This document shows, piece after piece, positions 51,541-61,071 of a stretch of DNA of 64,000 bases; the first letter of the stretch is position 1, and each line of letters starts with the position of its first letter. The notes below the pieces were generated by a model. That model searched no databases. It was given only the letters and a program-made list of their open reading frames with translations, and was not told where the DNA came from. Where the stretch lies: NCBI RefSeq assembly GCF_900167915.1, contig NZ_FUYM01000001.1, positions 558,001-622,000 of the forward strand, written 5' to 3'. This DNA is from Rhizorhabdus histidinilytica (GTDB lineage: Bacteria; Pseudomonadota; Alphaproteobacteria; Sphingomonadales; Sphingomonadaceae). Position numbers and translations under genes: made by a program.

Positions 51541-52869
51541 ATGAACGAGATCAGCAAGGTGAAGACGGCGGACGGGACGGTGCGGCCGGATTATGTGCCG
51601 GCCGATGCCTATATCTCCCCCGATTATGTGCGGCTGGAGAAGGAACGGCTGTGGCCGCGCGTCTGGCAGATGGCCTGCCGTGAGGAGGAGATTCCGAACC
51701 CCGGCGACTTCTACACCTACGATATCGCCGACGAGTCGATCGCCGTGGTGCGCAAGACCGACGGCGCCATCGCGGCCTATCACAATGTCTGCCCGCATCG
51801 CGGCCGGCGGCTGACCGCCGGCTGCGGCCGGATGGGCAAGTTCCATTGCAAATATCATGGCTGGCAGTGGAATCTCGACGGCAAGCCGACCGAGGTGGTC
51901 GACCGCAAGGACTGGGGCGAACTGCTCCAGGATAGCGAGATCACGCTGCACCAGGTGAAGAGCGCGAGCTGGGGCGGCTGGGTGTTCATCAACATGGACC
52001 CCGACAGCGAGAGCCTGGATGAGCATCTGGGCGAGGCCAAGACCCTGCTCGATCCGTTCGAGATGGATCGGATGCGCTATGTCTGGCGCAAGCGGATCAC
52101 CATGCCGTGCAACTGGAAGACCGCGCAGGAGGCCTTCATGGAAGGCTATCATGTGCAGACGACGCACCGGCAGCTTCTGCCCTATCAGGACGACTACACC
52201 TTTTCCCGCGCCTATGGAAAACACGCCATGTTCGGCTATGCGCCGACCGCGCTGTTCGGCCTGCCGAGCCCGCGGATCAGCGACCAGAGCGGCGACATGC
52301 GCAAGGGTCTCTACGAGTTCAACAAGGAGATCTGGGATACGCTGAAGGCGACCACGACCGATGAGATGCTGGCGGCGGGCCGGCGGCTGATGGAGTTGCC
52401 CGAAACCGCGACGCCGTTCGAGATCTACGTCGCCTTCGCCAAATTCCACCGCGAGGAATCGGAGAAGTCGGGCCGCCCCTGGCCCGCCATCACCCCCGAA
52501 CAGCAGATGGCGGCGGGGACCGACTGGAACATCTTCCCCAACCTCGTCTTCCTCCAGCAGCCGACCAACGTGCTATTCTACCGTGCCCGCCCGAACGGCG
52601 ACGATCCCGACAGCTGCATCTTCGAGGTCAACGTGCTGGAGCGTTTCGCACCGGGCGCCGAGCCCCGCAATGTCGAGGTCGAGGTCGCCGACGACTGGCG
52701 CAAGGTCGACTGGGGGCTCATCCTGGAACAGGACTTCCAGAATATGGAGGCCGTCCAGAAGGGGATGAAGTCGCGCGCCTTCAAGGGCGCGCGGCCGAGC
52801 CCGGTTCAAGAGGTCGAGATCAGCAATTTTCATGCGACCTTGCTCGCCTATCTGCACGGGGGTCAATGA
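51541..52869 (+). CDS. Rieske-type ring-hydroxylating oxygenase, alpha subunit
   Basis: A 442-residue oxygenase. Rieske 2Fe-2S ligands C84, H86, C103 and H106 (C-x-H-x16-C-x2-H). Mononuclear iron histidines H204 and H209 in EGYHVQTTH, with E201 where many relatives have the bridging Asp. The third iron ligand is not obvious; Glu367 (VLERF) lies about where the Asp is expected. No beta subunit, ferredoxin or reductase gene is adjacent. It would insert oxygen in a ring or alkyl position. Overlaps the flavoprotein start (ATGA). Confidence 0.94.
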   Translation: MNEISKVKTADGTVRPDYVPADAYISPDYVRLEKERLWPRVWQMACREEEIPNPGDFYTYDIADESIAVVRKTDGAIAAYHNVCPHRGRRLTAGCGRMGKFHCKYHGWQWNLDGKPTEVVDRKDWGELLQDSEITLHQVKSASWGGWVFINMDPDSESLDEHLGEAKTLLDPFEMDRMRYVWRKRITMPCNWKTAQEAFMEGYHVQTTHRQLLPYQDDYTFSRAYGKHAMFGYAPTALFGLPSPRISDQSGDMRKGLYEFNKEIWDTLKATTTDEMLAAGRRLMELPETATPFEIYVAFAKFHREESEKSGRPWPAITPEQQMAAGTDWNIFPNLVFLQQPTNVLFYRARPNGDDPDSCIFEVNVLERFAPGAEPRNVEVEVADDWRKVDWGLILEQDFQNMEAVQKGMKSRAFKGARPSPVQEVEISNFHATLLAYLHGGQ

Positions 52870-54521
52870 TGGCGGCAAAGGGCTGGGACGAGACGGCGGA
52901 CTTCGTGATCTGCGGCTCGGGCGGCGGATCGATGGCGGCTGCGCTGTACCTCAAGTCAATCGGCAAGCAGCCGCTGATCCTGGAGAAGACCGACAAGCTG
53001 GGCGGATCGACCGCCATGTCGGGCGGCGTGCTGTGGATTCCCAACAACCATCTCCTCGCCCGCGACGGAATCAAGGACAGCCATGAGCTGGGCCGCACCT
53101 ATATGGACGCGACGGTCGGCAACGACGCAGGCCCGGCCGCCTCGCCCGAGCGCAAGGAAGCCTATCTGCGCAACGGGCCGGTGATGATGAAGTGGCTGGA
53201 GGAGCAGGGCATGCAATGGCTCCGCACCGAAGGCTGGGCCGACTATTACGACGATCGTCCCGGCGGTTGCACCCGCAGCCGGTCGGTCGGCGCGCCGATG
53301 CTCGACGCCCGCGCGATGGGGCCGCTGTTCGACAAGCTGCGCCTCGGCCCGATGGTGATGCCGCTGCCGACCGACAAGGCGGGGATCATCGGCCTCGCCA
53401 CCCGCACGCCGAAGGGCATGTGGGAGGGAATGAAGCTGCTGTTCCGGATGTGGCTGGTGAAGAGGCGCGGCGCGCCGATGCTTAGCTTTGGCGGCGCGCT
53501 CCAGGGGCGCATGCTGATGCTCGCCGACAAGGCCGGCATCGACATGCGGACCAACCATGGCGTGGTCGAACTGGTCGAGGAGAAGGGCCGGATCACCGGC
53601 GTCGTCGTCGAGCATGAGGGCAGGACGCTGCGGATCGGCGCGCGCGACGGGGTGCTGATCAATGCGGGCGGCTTCTCGAGAAATGCTGAGATGCGCAAGA
53701 AGTACGGCCCGCAGCCCAGCTCCGTCGAATGGACCAATGCCAATCCCGGCGACACCGGCGAGATGATCCAGATCGCCGAGAAGCATGGTGCGGCGCTCGA
53801 CCTGATGGACCAGGCATGGTGGGTGCCCGGCACGATGCTGCCCGAGGGCGGGCCCGCCAACATGCACAACACCGACATCTCCAAGCCGCACTGCATCATC
53901 GTTAACCGCCAGGGGCGGCGCATCCTGAACGAGAGCGGCTCCTATATGGAGAACGGCCAGCGGCTCTACCGCAATGACGTGCCGGCCTATGTCATCCTCG
54001 ATAGCCGCCACCGCAAGCGCTATGCCTGGGGCTATTATCCGCCGGGCAAGACGCCGCAATCCTGGCTCGACAGCGGCATGATGAAGACCGCCGACACGAT
54101 CGAGGAGCTGGCCGCGAAGGCGGGGATCGATCCGGCCGGGCTCAAGGATGAGATCGCGAAGTTCAACCGCTATTGCGAGACCGGCAAGGACCTGGACTTC
54201 AATCGCGGCGGGCGCGGCTACGACAACTGGTTCGGCGATCCGACCGTCAAGCCCAACCCGAACCTGGGCAAGATCGACAAACCGCCCTTCTATGTGATGG
54301 AGATAGTGCCCGGCGACGTCGGTACCAGCGGTGGTATCCTGACAGACGAGCATGCGCGCGTGCTGCGCGCCGACGGCTCGGTGATCGAGGGCCTCTACGC
54401 CACCGGCAACTCGACCGCCTCGGTGATGGGGCGCTGCTATCCGGCGGCGGGCGCGAGCATCGGCGCCTCGTTCGTCTTCGCCTGGATCGCGGCGCACCAT
54501 GCCGTCGGCGCCAACGACTAG
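52866..54521 (+). CDS. FAD-dependent oxidoreductase, 3-ketosteroid delta1-dehydrogenase-like
   Basis: A 551-residue flavoprotein of the fumarate reductase/KstD family. FAD-binding ICGSGGGSMAAALYLK, LEKTDKLGGSTAMSGGVLWIPNN, then INAGGFSRNAEM and the C-terminal PGDVGTSGGILTDEHARV, LYATGNSTASVMGRCYPAAGASIG, which is the KstD-like end. It would introduce a double bond next to a ketone in a cyclic substrate. Two adjacent ATGs (52866, 52869). It ends the operon with the acyl-CoA dehydrogenase and Rieske oxygenase. KstD is the closest type I recognise, not a proof that the substrate is a steroid. Confidence 0.9.
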   Translation: MMAAKGWDETADFVICGSGGGSMAAALYLKSIGKQPLILEKTDKLGGSTAMSGGVLWIPNNHLLARDGIKDSHELGRTYMDATVGNDAGPAASPERKEAYLRNGPVMMKWLEEQGMQWLRTEGWADYYDDRPGGCTRSRSVGAPMLDARAMGPLFDKLRLGPMVMPLPTDKAGIIGLATRTPKGMWEGMKLLFRMWLVKRRGAPMLSFGGALQGRMLMLADKAGIDMRTNHGVVELVEEKGRITGVVVEHEGRTLRIGARDGVLINAGGFSRNAEMRKKYGPQPSSVEWTNANPGDTGEMIQIAEKHGAALDLMDQAWWVPGTMLPEGGPANMHNTDISKPHCIIVNRQGRRILNESGSYMENGQRLYRNDVPAYVILDSRHRKRYAWGYYPPGKTPQSWLDSGMMKTADTIEELAAKAGIDPAGLKDEIAKFNRYCETGKDLDFNRGGRGYDNWFGDPTVKPNPNLGKIDKPPFYVMEIVPGDVGTSGGILTDEHARVLRADGSVIEGLYATGNSTASVMGRCYPAAGASIGASFVFAWIAAHHAVGAND

Positions 54522-54531
54522 GCGGATGGGC

Positions 54532-55503
54532 TCAGCGGCGCCGGGCCTGCGACGCCTCGCGCCACTGCGTCGCGGTCATGCCGGTCTGCTGGCGGAACAT
54601 CGTCCGGAACAGGCGGCTGTCGGAGAAGCCGACCAGCTCGGCGATCCGGTCGATCGAGCGGTTCGACTTCTCCAGCATCCGCGTTGCCGCCTGCAGGCGC
54701 AGATGCTGGATATAGCTTTTCGGGCTCATCCCCAGCGCCTTGCGGAAGCGCCGGACCAGCGTCGGCTGACTGGTCGACAGCGCTTCCGCCAGCTCCTGGA
54801 TACCGATCCCGCCGGTGAAGCGCTGCTCGAGCCAGATCTGCGCGCGGGCGACGAGCGGGTCGCTCGCCAGCAGATGCTCCTCCTCGCGGTCGAGCCCCAT
54901 GATCGAGGTCAGCCAGCGGCCGACATCGGGCGACAGGGTGCGTTCCATCACCCGGACGATCAGCGACAGGTCATTGGCCATGCCGTTGGCGATCAGCAGG
55001 TCGCCATGGTCGGCGAGGCCCAGCCGCTCCTCGGCGCGGTGGCGCGGGAACAGCGCGCGGGCGACCGGCTGGAGCGCGCGGGCGATCGGCACGGCGACGT
55101 CGCGGGTCAGCCCCGCCGCCATCAGGATCAGCGCCGAGGCGCCGCTCGCGCCGATCACCGCGCCGCCGTCCGCCTGGCGCTGGAGCCAGGGCAGCAGCTC
55201 ATGGCTGCGCGCCAGCCGTTCCTCGAGCGCCGGGATGCCCATGACGCGGAAGGCGGGCAGCCAGATGAAGGCGTGGTCGTCGACGCTGCTGATCGCGCCA
55301 TCGACCTCGAGCCGGCGGCCGTCGCTCATCCGGATCGGACCGCCGTCGAGCGAGAGGATACGGAGCCGCGTCTCCATCCGCATCGGGCCGCTGCCGGCGA
55401 ACACCTGTTCGATCCGGTCGCGGGCGAGGATGAAGCTGTCGGTCAGCGCGCCGACGCTGGCGTGATAGGCGCCGTCGAGCGCGACGAGGGCGAAATCGGG
55501 CAT
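54532..55503 (-). CDS. GlxA-type AraC family transcriptional regulator (second)
   Basis: A 323-residue regulator: DJ-1-like N-terminal domain (residues 1-190, starting MPDFALVALDGAYHASVGAL and with VIGASGASALILMAAGLT) and C-terminal AraC helix-turn-helix (ELAEALSTSQPTLVRRFRKA and VGFSDSRLFRTMFRQQTG). It is similar in plan to the regulator at 33457-34452. It is convergent with the KstD-like operon and divergent from the PhyH/SDR/phosphotransferase operon, 140 bp away, which it probably controls. Confidence 0.92.
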   Translation of the reverse strand: MPDFALVALDGAYHASVGALTDSFILARDRIEQVFAGSGPMRMETRLRILSLDGGPIRMSDGRRLEVDGAISSVDDHAFIWLPAFRVMGIPALEERLARSHELLPWLQRQADGGAVIGASGASALILMAAGLTRDVAVPIARALQPVARALFPRHRAEERLGLADHGDLLIANGMANDLSLIVRVMERTLSPDVGRWLTSIMGLDREEEHLLASDPLVARAQIWLEQRFTGGIGIQELAEALSTSQPTLVRRFRKALGMSPKSYIQHLRLQAATRMLEKSNRSIDRIAELVGFSDSRLFRTMFRQQTGMTATQWREASQARRR

Positions 55504-55643
55504 CGCGCGACCATGACGGAAAACAGCCGCTTATTGCAAGATATCATCCTGTCCGGCCGTGGCGGCGGCCGGGATAGTCGGATCGACGAGAACAGCGCGC
55601 GACGCCGGGCGATCGGTCGTGCCGCGCGGACAGGAGAGTTGCG

Positions 55644-56600
55644 ATGAACATGGCCGCCGCGCGCCTCATCCCCGAGATGGGCGAATTCAACGTCTCCAAC
55701 CATCTGCTCGGCGACCAGCCAGGGCTGAAGGCCGCCTGGGAGCGCGACGGCTACTGGTTCTTCCGCGACGTGCTCGACAAGCAGGCGATCGCCGAGCTCC
55801 GCCAGATCTACATGGACTATCTGGGCGAGCTGGGCGTCGCCGACCCGCAGGACCCGGAGGCCCGCTACAACGGCGCCGACCTGTCGGTGATGCCGGCGAT
55901 GGTCAACGAGACCGCGATGAACGAGCGCCGGGTCGATCGGGTGCTGCACCGCGATCCGCGCATCGCCGCCTTCTTCGAACGATTGTTCGGCTGCGATCCC
56001 TTCTGGGTGCCGTTCACCGTCCATCGCCAGGTGCCGCCGGCCCGCGATCGCGATGCGCGGCGGCTGGAGTTCATCCACCAGGACGGCACCTATAATGACG
56101 GGCTCGACTTCCTGATCTGCTGGATTCCGCTGGCCGAGATCGCGCCCGAGGTTGGCGGGCTGGCGCTGGTCGAAGGGGTGCACCGGCGCGGCAGCCTCCA
56201 CCGCAAGGACGGCATGAAGATCCTGCCGATCGCAGAGGAGGATATGGAGGTCGGGCGCTGGCGCAGCACCCATTACCGCCCCGGCGACGTGCTGCTGATG
56301 GACCTCAACACGCCCCATTCGGGCATCGCCAACCATTCGGACCGCTTCCGTCTGTCGGTCGACACGCGGATCATGCCGTCGGACGGCAACCTCCCGGTGG
56401 TCGGCACGATCGCGGCGGTCAGCGCCGAGGGCGTCACCATCGGCGATCGCGCGTTGCGCTTCGACGCGACCAGCTTCGTGCGCGGCCTGCGCGGCGACCA
56501 GATGCCGCTCGCCGATATTCCCGGCCGCTATCGCGTCGGGCAGGAGGTGATCGCCGCCGTCACCGGCGACCTCGTCCGCAACATGCGGCCCATCCAATAA
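55644..56600 (+). CDS. Phytanoyl-CoA dioxygenase (PhyH) family protein (second)
   Basis: A 318-residue Fe(II)/2-oxoglutarate oxygenase. Iron ligands H135-x-D137 (FIHQDGTYND) and H215 (NTPHSGIANHSD), with the 2-oxoglutarate Arg in DRFRLS. It is a paralogue of the first PhyH protein with the same layout. GGAGAG precedes the ATG. It is first in an operon with an SDR (17-nt gap) and the phosphotransferase, just before the third TonB receptor. Confidence 0.92.
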   Translation: MNMAAARLIPEMGEFNVSNHLLGDQPGLKAAWERDGYWFFRDVLDKQAIAELRQIYMDYLGELGVADPQDPEARYNGADLSVMPAMVNETAMNERRVDRVLHRDPRIAAFFERLFGCDPFWVPFTVHRQVPPARDRDARRLEFIHQDGTYNDGLDFLICWIPLAEIAPEVGGLALVEGVHRRGSLHRKDGMKILPIAEEDMEVGRWRSTHYRPGDVLLMDLNTPHSGIANHSDRFRLSVDTRIMPSDGNLPVVGTIAAVSAEGVTIGDRALRFDATSFVRGLRGDQMPLADIPGRYRVGQEVIAAVTGDLVRNMRPIQ

Positions 56601-56617
56601 GCTTCGAAGGACAGCCC

Positions 56618-57436
56618 ATGCCCGAACCCACCCGCTATCTCGGCCGGCTGGCCGGCAAGGCCGCGATCGTCACCGGCGCCGGAGCGGCGGAGGACGAGAT
56701 CGGCATCGGCCGTGCCATCGCCTTCATCATGGCGCGCGAGGGGGCGAAGGTCGCCTGCGCCGATCTCGACGGCGCGCGCGCCGAGGCGACCGCCGCGCAA
56801 ATCCGCGCCGAGGGCGGCGAGGCGATCGCCGTCGCCGCCGACGTCAGTCTGCCCGAGGATTGCGAAGCGCTGGTAAAGGCTACGGTCAAGGCCTTCGGAC
56901 AGCTCGATATTCTCGTCAACAATGTCGGCATCTCGGTGCCGACCAACCTGGAGACGATCACGCTCGACCTGTGGAACCGGACGATCGCCGCCAACCTGAC
57001 CAGCGTCATGCTGATGAGTAAATATGCGGTGCCGGTGATGGCGGAGCGCGGCGGCGGATCGATCGTCAACATCTCGTCGCTGGCGGGCATGCGGGCGATG
57101 GGCGCGGTCGCCTATGGACCGTCCAAGGCGGCGATGGCGCAGCTCTCGCGCGAGATCGGCGTGCTGCACGGCCGGCAGGGTATCCGCGTCAACACCGTCG
57201 CACCCGGGCATGTCATGACCCCGCACGCGATGAGCAAGCTGCCCGCCAGCATGCGCGAGGCGCGCCGCAAGGTCGGCCCGCTCGGGATCGAGGGTGATGC
57301 ATGGGACGTCGCCCAGGCGGTGCTGTTCGTCGCCAGCGACGAGGCCCGCTTCATCAACGGCGTCCACCTCGCGGTCGATGGCGGGGTGGAGGGGATCGGC
57401 CCGATGGTCGGCCACGCGCTGATCTCCGAGGCATGA
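56618..57436 (+). CDS. SDR, module copy 2
   Basis: A 272-residue SDR with an extended cofactor loop (TGAGAAEDEIGIGRAIA), NNVG, Ser in NISSLAG and YGPSK. The block RRKVGPLGIEGDAWDVA and the start MPEPTRYLGRLAGKAAIVTG match the SDR at 28926-29750. It overlaps the phosphotransferase by 4 nt. Paralogous pairs of SDR, phosphotransferase and receptor suggest that the two modules handle related substrates. Confidence 0.94.
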   Translation: MPEPTRYLGRLAGKAAIVTGAGAAEDEIGIGRAIAFIMAREGAKVACADLDGARAEATAAQIRAEGGEAIAVAADVSLPEDCEALVKATVKAFGQLDILVNNVGISVPTNLETITLDLWNRTIAANLTSVMLMSKYAVPVMAERGGGSIVNISSLAGMRAMGAVAYGPSKAAMAQLSREIGVLHGRQGIRVNTVAPGHVMTPHAMSKLPASMREARRKVGPLGIEGDAWDVAQAVLFVASDEARFINGVHLAVDGGVEGIGPMVGHALISEA

Positions 57437-58515
57437 GCGGCCTTCGGCTGCCACTGCTGCCCGAGGAGGTGACGCCCGCCTGGCTCGGCGAGGCGCTGTC
57501 GGCCCATGTGCCCGGCGTCGCCGTCGAGCGGATCGAGGTCACCGACATTCTCTGGGGCACCGGCACCAAGATGATGGTGACCGCCGTCTACAACCAGGCC
57601 GGCCGCGACGCTGGCCTGCCCGAGCGACTGTGCGTCAAGGCCGGGCTCGCCGAGCATCGCGAGCTGGTCAAATTCTGCTACCAGACCGAAGCCCGCTTCT
57701 TCGCCGAGATCGCGCCTCGGCTGTCGATCGGCCTGCCGCGCTGCTTCTTCGCGGCCGCCGATGCCGACCAGGGCGTGGTCATCATGGAGGATCTACGCCC
57801 GACCGGCGCGCAGATCTGCCGGGTGCAACAGCCGCTCAGCCGCGAACAGGCAGCCGGCTTCCTCGACGACCTCGCGGCGCTCCACGCGCGCTGGTGGAAC
57901 AGCCCAGCGCTGGCCGACGAGGGCGAGTTGGGCTGGCTGATGCGGCACGATCCATTGCCCGACGAGGCGTGGGGCGATTTCGGGCGTGGCCAGCTCCAGC
58001 CCGAGGCCTGGGCGCATTATATGAGCCTGCCGCGTTCGCTCGGCCTCCCGCGCGTCTGCCGCGATCGCGAGACGATGCACGCCGCCTTGCGGGCGTTGCG
58101 CCGCTTCGCGCCCGGCGGGCCGACCTGCGTGATCCATGGCGACGCGCATCTCGGCAACATGTATCTCGATGCCCAAGGGCGGCCCGGCTTCCTCGACTGG
58201 CAGACCGCGCGGCGCGGCCATTGGGCGCAGGACGTTACCTATTTCTACGTGTCGGCGCTCGATCCGCTCGATCGCCGCGCCTGGGAACGCGACCTGATCG
58301 CCGGCTACCTCGCCGCGCTGCAACGCCATGGCGCGGCAGACGTGCCGAGCGAGGCGGAGGCCTGGACGGCGATCCGCGCGCATATGGTCTACGGCCTGTT
58401 CTACTGGATGGTGAACCCGGTCGAGTGGCAGGCCGAGGAGAATAATGCGGCGGTGGCGCCGCGCTTCGGCTGGGCGGCGGTCGACCTCGGCGCGCCGCCG
58501 GCCGAGGCTATGTAG
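57433..58515 (+). CDS. Phosphotransferase, APH/ecdysteroid-kinase-like (copy 2)
   Basis: A 360-residue small-molecule kinase-fold protein, the same length as copy 1. N-lobe WGTGTKMMVTAVY, LCVKAGL (Lys) and QTEARFFAEI (Glu); hinge VVIMEDL; catalytic loop CVIHGDAHLGNMYL and metal Asp in GFLDWQTA. It overlaps the SDR start region and ends 173 bp before the third TonB receptor. The two copies align along their whole length by eye. The phosphate acceptor is unknown; a hydroxyl on the imported substrate is the natural guess. Confidence 0.9.
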   Translation: MSGLRLPLLPEEVTPAWLGEALSAHVPGVAVERIEVTDILWGTGTKMMVTAVYNQAGRDAGLPERLCVKAGLAEHRELVKFCYQTEARFFAEIAPRLSIGLPRCFFAAADADQGVVIMEDLRPTGAQICRVQQPLSREQAAGFLDDLAALHARWWNSPALADEGELGWLMRHDPLPDEAWGDFGRGQLQPEAWAHYMSLPRSLGLPRVCRDRETMHAALRALRRFAPGGPTCVIHGDAHLGNMYLDAQGRPGFLDWQTARRGHWAQDVTYFYVSALDPLDRRAWERDLIAGYLAALQRHGAADVPSEAEAWTAIRAHMVYGLFYWMVNPVEWQAEENNAAVAPRFGWAAVDLGAPPAEAM

Positions 58516-58688
58516 CATCCGCACCACAGTCCATCGAAAAATAGGTTCGGGCTGCTTCCGGCGCACCTGATCATGGAGCCGATATGTCCGCGGCGCCGTT
58601 GCCTCACCGGGCTCTTTGGCTGTTCTCTTCCCCCGAAACAATAAGCCCAGGGCACGGCCCCGAGGGTGTCGAGAGGAGGAGGATCGTC

Positions 58689-61016
58689 ATGGCATTTCAT
58701 AGAAACTGTCTCCTGGCTTGCGCGGCTTCGCTGCTGCCCCAGCTCGCGGCGGCGCAGATCGCTTCGTCGCCGGCCGAGGCCGCTGTCACCGATGCCGGCG
58801 ACACCGGCGAGATCATCGTCACCGCTCGCCGCCGCGCGGAGTCGCTGCAGGACGTGCCGATCTCGGTCAGCGCGATATCGGGCAAGGCACTGACCCAGGG
58901 CGGGGTCACCGACGCGCTCAGCTTCCAATCGCGGGTGCCATCGCTCAGCCTGACCAACCAGGGCACCACGCGGTCCGAGCTCGGCTTCTCGATCCGCGGC
59001 CAGCGTACCCAGGAATCGCAGCTTCTGACCGATCCGCCGGTCGGCACCTATTTCGCAGAGGTGGTGCAGGCGCGCAGCACCGGCTTCGCCAACACCCTCT
59101 ACGATCTGGAATCGGTACAGGTGCTGAAGGGCGTGCAGGGCACGCTGTTCGGGCGCAACATGACCGGCGGCGCGGTGCTGGTCGAGCCGGCCAAGCCCAC
59201 CGATCAGCTCGCCGCCGAGGTGCGCGGCCAGATCGGCAATTTCGATCTGCGCGATGCCTATGCGATGCTCAACCTGCCGATCGCCGACGGGATCGCGGTC
59301 CGCTTCGCCGGCAAGACCCGCGAGCGCGACGGCTTCACCAAGGACGTCAGCAGCGGTCGCGACTATGACGACCAGAATTACGACACGTTCCGCGTCTCGC
59401 TGGCGATCAAGCCGGCGGAGAACATCGAGTCGACCACGATCTTCGACTGGGTCCGCACTCGCGAGCACGGTACCGCGCTGGTCGGCACCGCCGCCAACCC
59501 CGCCGCGCCGGCGATCGCCGGCTATGCGGCGCTGCGCGGCTTCGGCATTCCGGTGTCGGACGTGCTGGCGCAGTTCGCCCAGCAGGCGGCGCGCCCGCAC
59601 TACCGCTTCGACACCGCCGCGGGCGAGGACGGCACGCTCGACGCCTATGGCGTCAAGCCGTTCGAGCATCTGAAGAATTACGGGATCACCAACCGCAGCT
59701 CGATCGATCTGGGCGGCGTCACGATCAAGAACATCTTCGGCTATCGCCGGCTCAAGTTCAACCAGATCATGGACCTGGACGGCATCCCCGCCTTCCTGAT
59801 CAACAGCAACCGCTTCCGCGACATCAAGCAATATAGCGAGGAGCTCCAGGCGCAGGGCAAGGCCTTCGACGATCGGCTGACCTATGTGGTGGGCGCCTAT
59901 TATTTCCTGGAGAAGGGCACCGACGGATCGACGTCGAGCCAGTTCCCCGAGCTGGCGATCGCCGGTCAGGGTCTGCCGCTGACAACGCCGGCGTCGACCT
60001 TCCTCAACGCCTATGTCGGGCAGGGCAGGGCGAAGACGGGAGCGCTCTACGCGGCGGGCACCTATAATGTCACCGACCAGTTCAAGCTCTCGGCAGGCAT
60101 CCGCTACACCGAGGACAAGCGCCGCGCGACGGTGACCGCCTATTATCCCAATCTCGGCGCCTGCCTGTTCCGGCTCGCCGACGGCACCACGCCGAGCCTC
60201 GCGAACTGCCCGCAGACCAACAGCAAGAAATGGGACGACGTCACCTGGGACGTGACCCTGCAATATGAGCCGAGCGACGACCTGACCGCCTATGTCTCCA
60301 CCCGGCGCGGGTTCCGTGCCGGCGGCTTCTCGCTGCGGGCGGCCTCGACCGCCGAGCTGGCGCCGTTCAACCCGGAAACGGTGCAGGAATATGAGCTTGG
60401 CTTGAAGAACCGCGCCGATCTCGGCGGTGGCGCGACGCTCCGGACCAGCCTCGCACTGTTCTACCAGGACTATAAGAACGTCCAGAAGCAGGCCTCGTCG
60501 ATCGACGCGGCGGGCAATGTCAACACGGTCATCACCAACACCGCCCGGCAGAAGCATTATGGCGGCGAGCTGGAGGCGACCCTGTCCGCGGGGCCGATCG
60601 ACCTGACCGCCTTCTATTCCTATGTGAAGGTCGACATCAGCAAGGGCCGGCAGCCTGGCGAGTTCGAGCTGGTCGGCGCTCCGCACCACCAGCTCGGCGC
60701 CAATCTGAGCTACCGGCTGTCCTTGTCGGAGAGCATCGGCACGGCGTCGCTCAACGCCAATGTCGCCTATCGGAGCAAGCAGCATCTCGACAAGAACGAC
60801 GTGCTCGCCACCGAGCCGGGCTATGCCCTGGTCAATCTGCGCGCGAACCTCGACAATATCGCTGGCACCGGCTTCGGGGCGGCGCTGTTCGTCAACAACG
60901 CGACCGACAAATATTATCGGATCGGCGTGATCGGCATCTACAACGAGGCCGGCTACATCTCGAGCGTCTATGGCGAGCCGCGCACCTACGGCCTGGAGGT
61001 TTCGTACCGCTTCTGA
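58689..61016 (+). CDS. TonB-dependent receptor (third)
   Basis: A full-length 775-residue outer-membrane receptor. I chose the ATG at 58689, which has GGAGGAGGA upstream and starts a proper signal peptide (about residues 1-22, ending LAAAQ); the frame extends upstream but has no signal-like start. Plug: EIIVTARRRAESLQDVPISVS and VLKGVQGTLFGRNMTGGAVL; last residue Phe (LEVSYRF). It is a paralogue of the second receptor over the whole length. A strong terminator follows. A weak sigma-70-like pair, TTGGCT and ACAATA, lies 16 bp apart about 45-75 bp upstream. Confidence 0.96.
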   Translation: MAFHRNCLLACAASLLPQLAAAQIASSPAEAAVTDAGDTGEIIVTARRRAESLQDVPISVSAISGKALTQGGVTDALSFQSRVPSLSLTNQGTTRSELGFSIRGQRTQESQLLTDPPVGTYFAEVVQARSTGFANTLYDLESVQVLKGVQGTLFGRNMTGGAVLVEPAKPTDQLAAEVRGQIGNFDLRDAYAMLNLPIADGIAVRFAGKTRERDGFTKDVSSGRDYDDQNYDTFRVSLAIKPAENIESTTIFDWVRTREHGTALVGTAANPAAPAIAGYAALRGFGIPVSDVLAQFAQQAARPHYRFDTAAGEDGTLDAYGVKPFEHLKNYGITNRSSIDLGGVTIKNIFGYRRLKFNQIMDLDGIPAFLINSNRFRDIKQYSEELQAQGKAFDDRLTYVVGAYYFLEKGTDGSTSSQFPELAIAGQGLPLTTPASTFLNAYVGQGRAKTGALYAAGTYNVTDQFKLSAGIRYTEDKRRATVTAYYPNLGACLFRLADGTTPSLANCPQTNSKKWDDVTWDVTLQYEPSDDLTAYVSTRRGFRAGGFSLRAASTAELAPFNPETVQEYELGLKNRADLGGGATLRTSLALFYQDYKNVQKQASSIDAAGNVNTVITNTARQKHYGGELEATLSAGPIDLTAFYSYVKVDISKGRQPGEFELVGAPHHQLGANLSYRLSLSESIGTASLNANVAYRSKQHLDKNDVLATEPGYALVNLRANLDNIAGTGFGAALFVNNATDKYYRIGVIGIYNEAGYISSVYGEPRTYGLEVSYRF

Positions 61017-61034
61017 GGGTCCAAGGCGGGAACC

Positions 61035-61067
61035 TGGCGGCCGGCCCGACGCCGGCCGCCATTTTTT
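61035..61067 (+). terminator. Rho-independent terminator after third TonB receptor
   Basis: Perfect 11-bp stem TGGCGGCCGGC / GCCGGCCGCCA, 5-nt loop CCGAC and then TTTTTT, 18 nt after the receptor stop. On the opposite strand no U-run follows, so it stops only rightward transcription. Confidence 0.9.
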
Positions 61068-61071
61068 ATGG

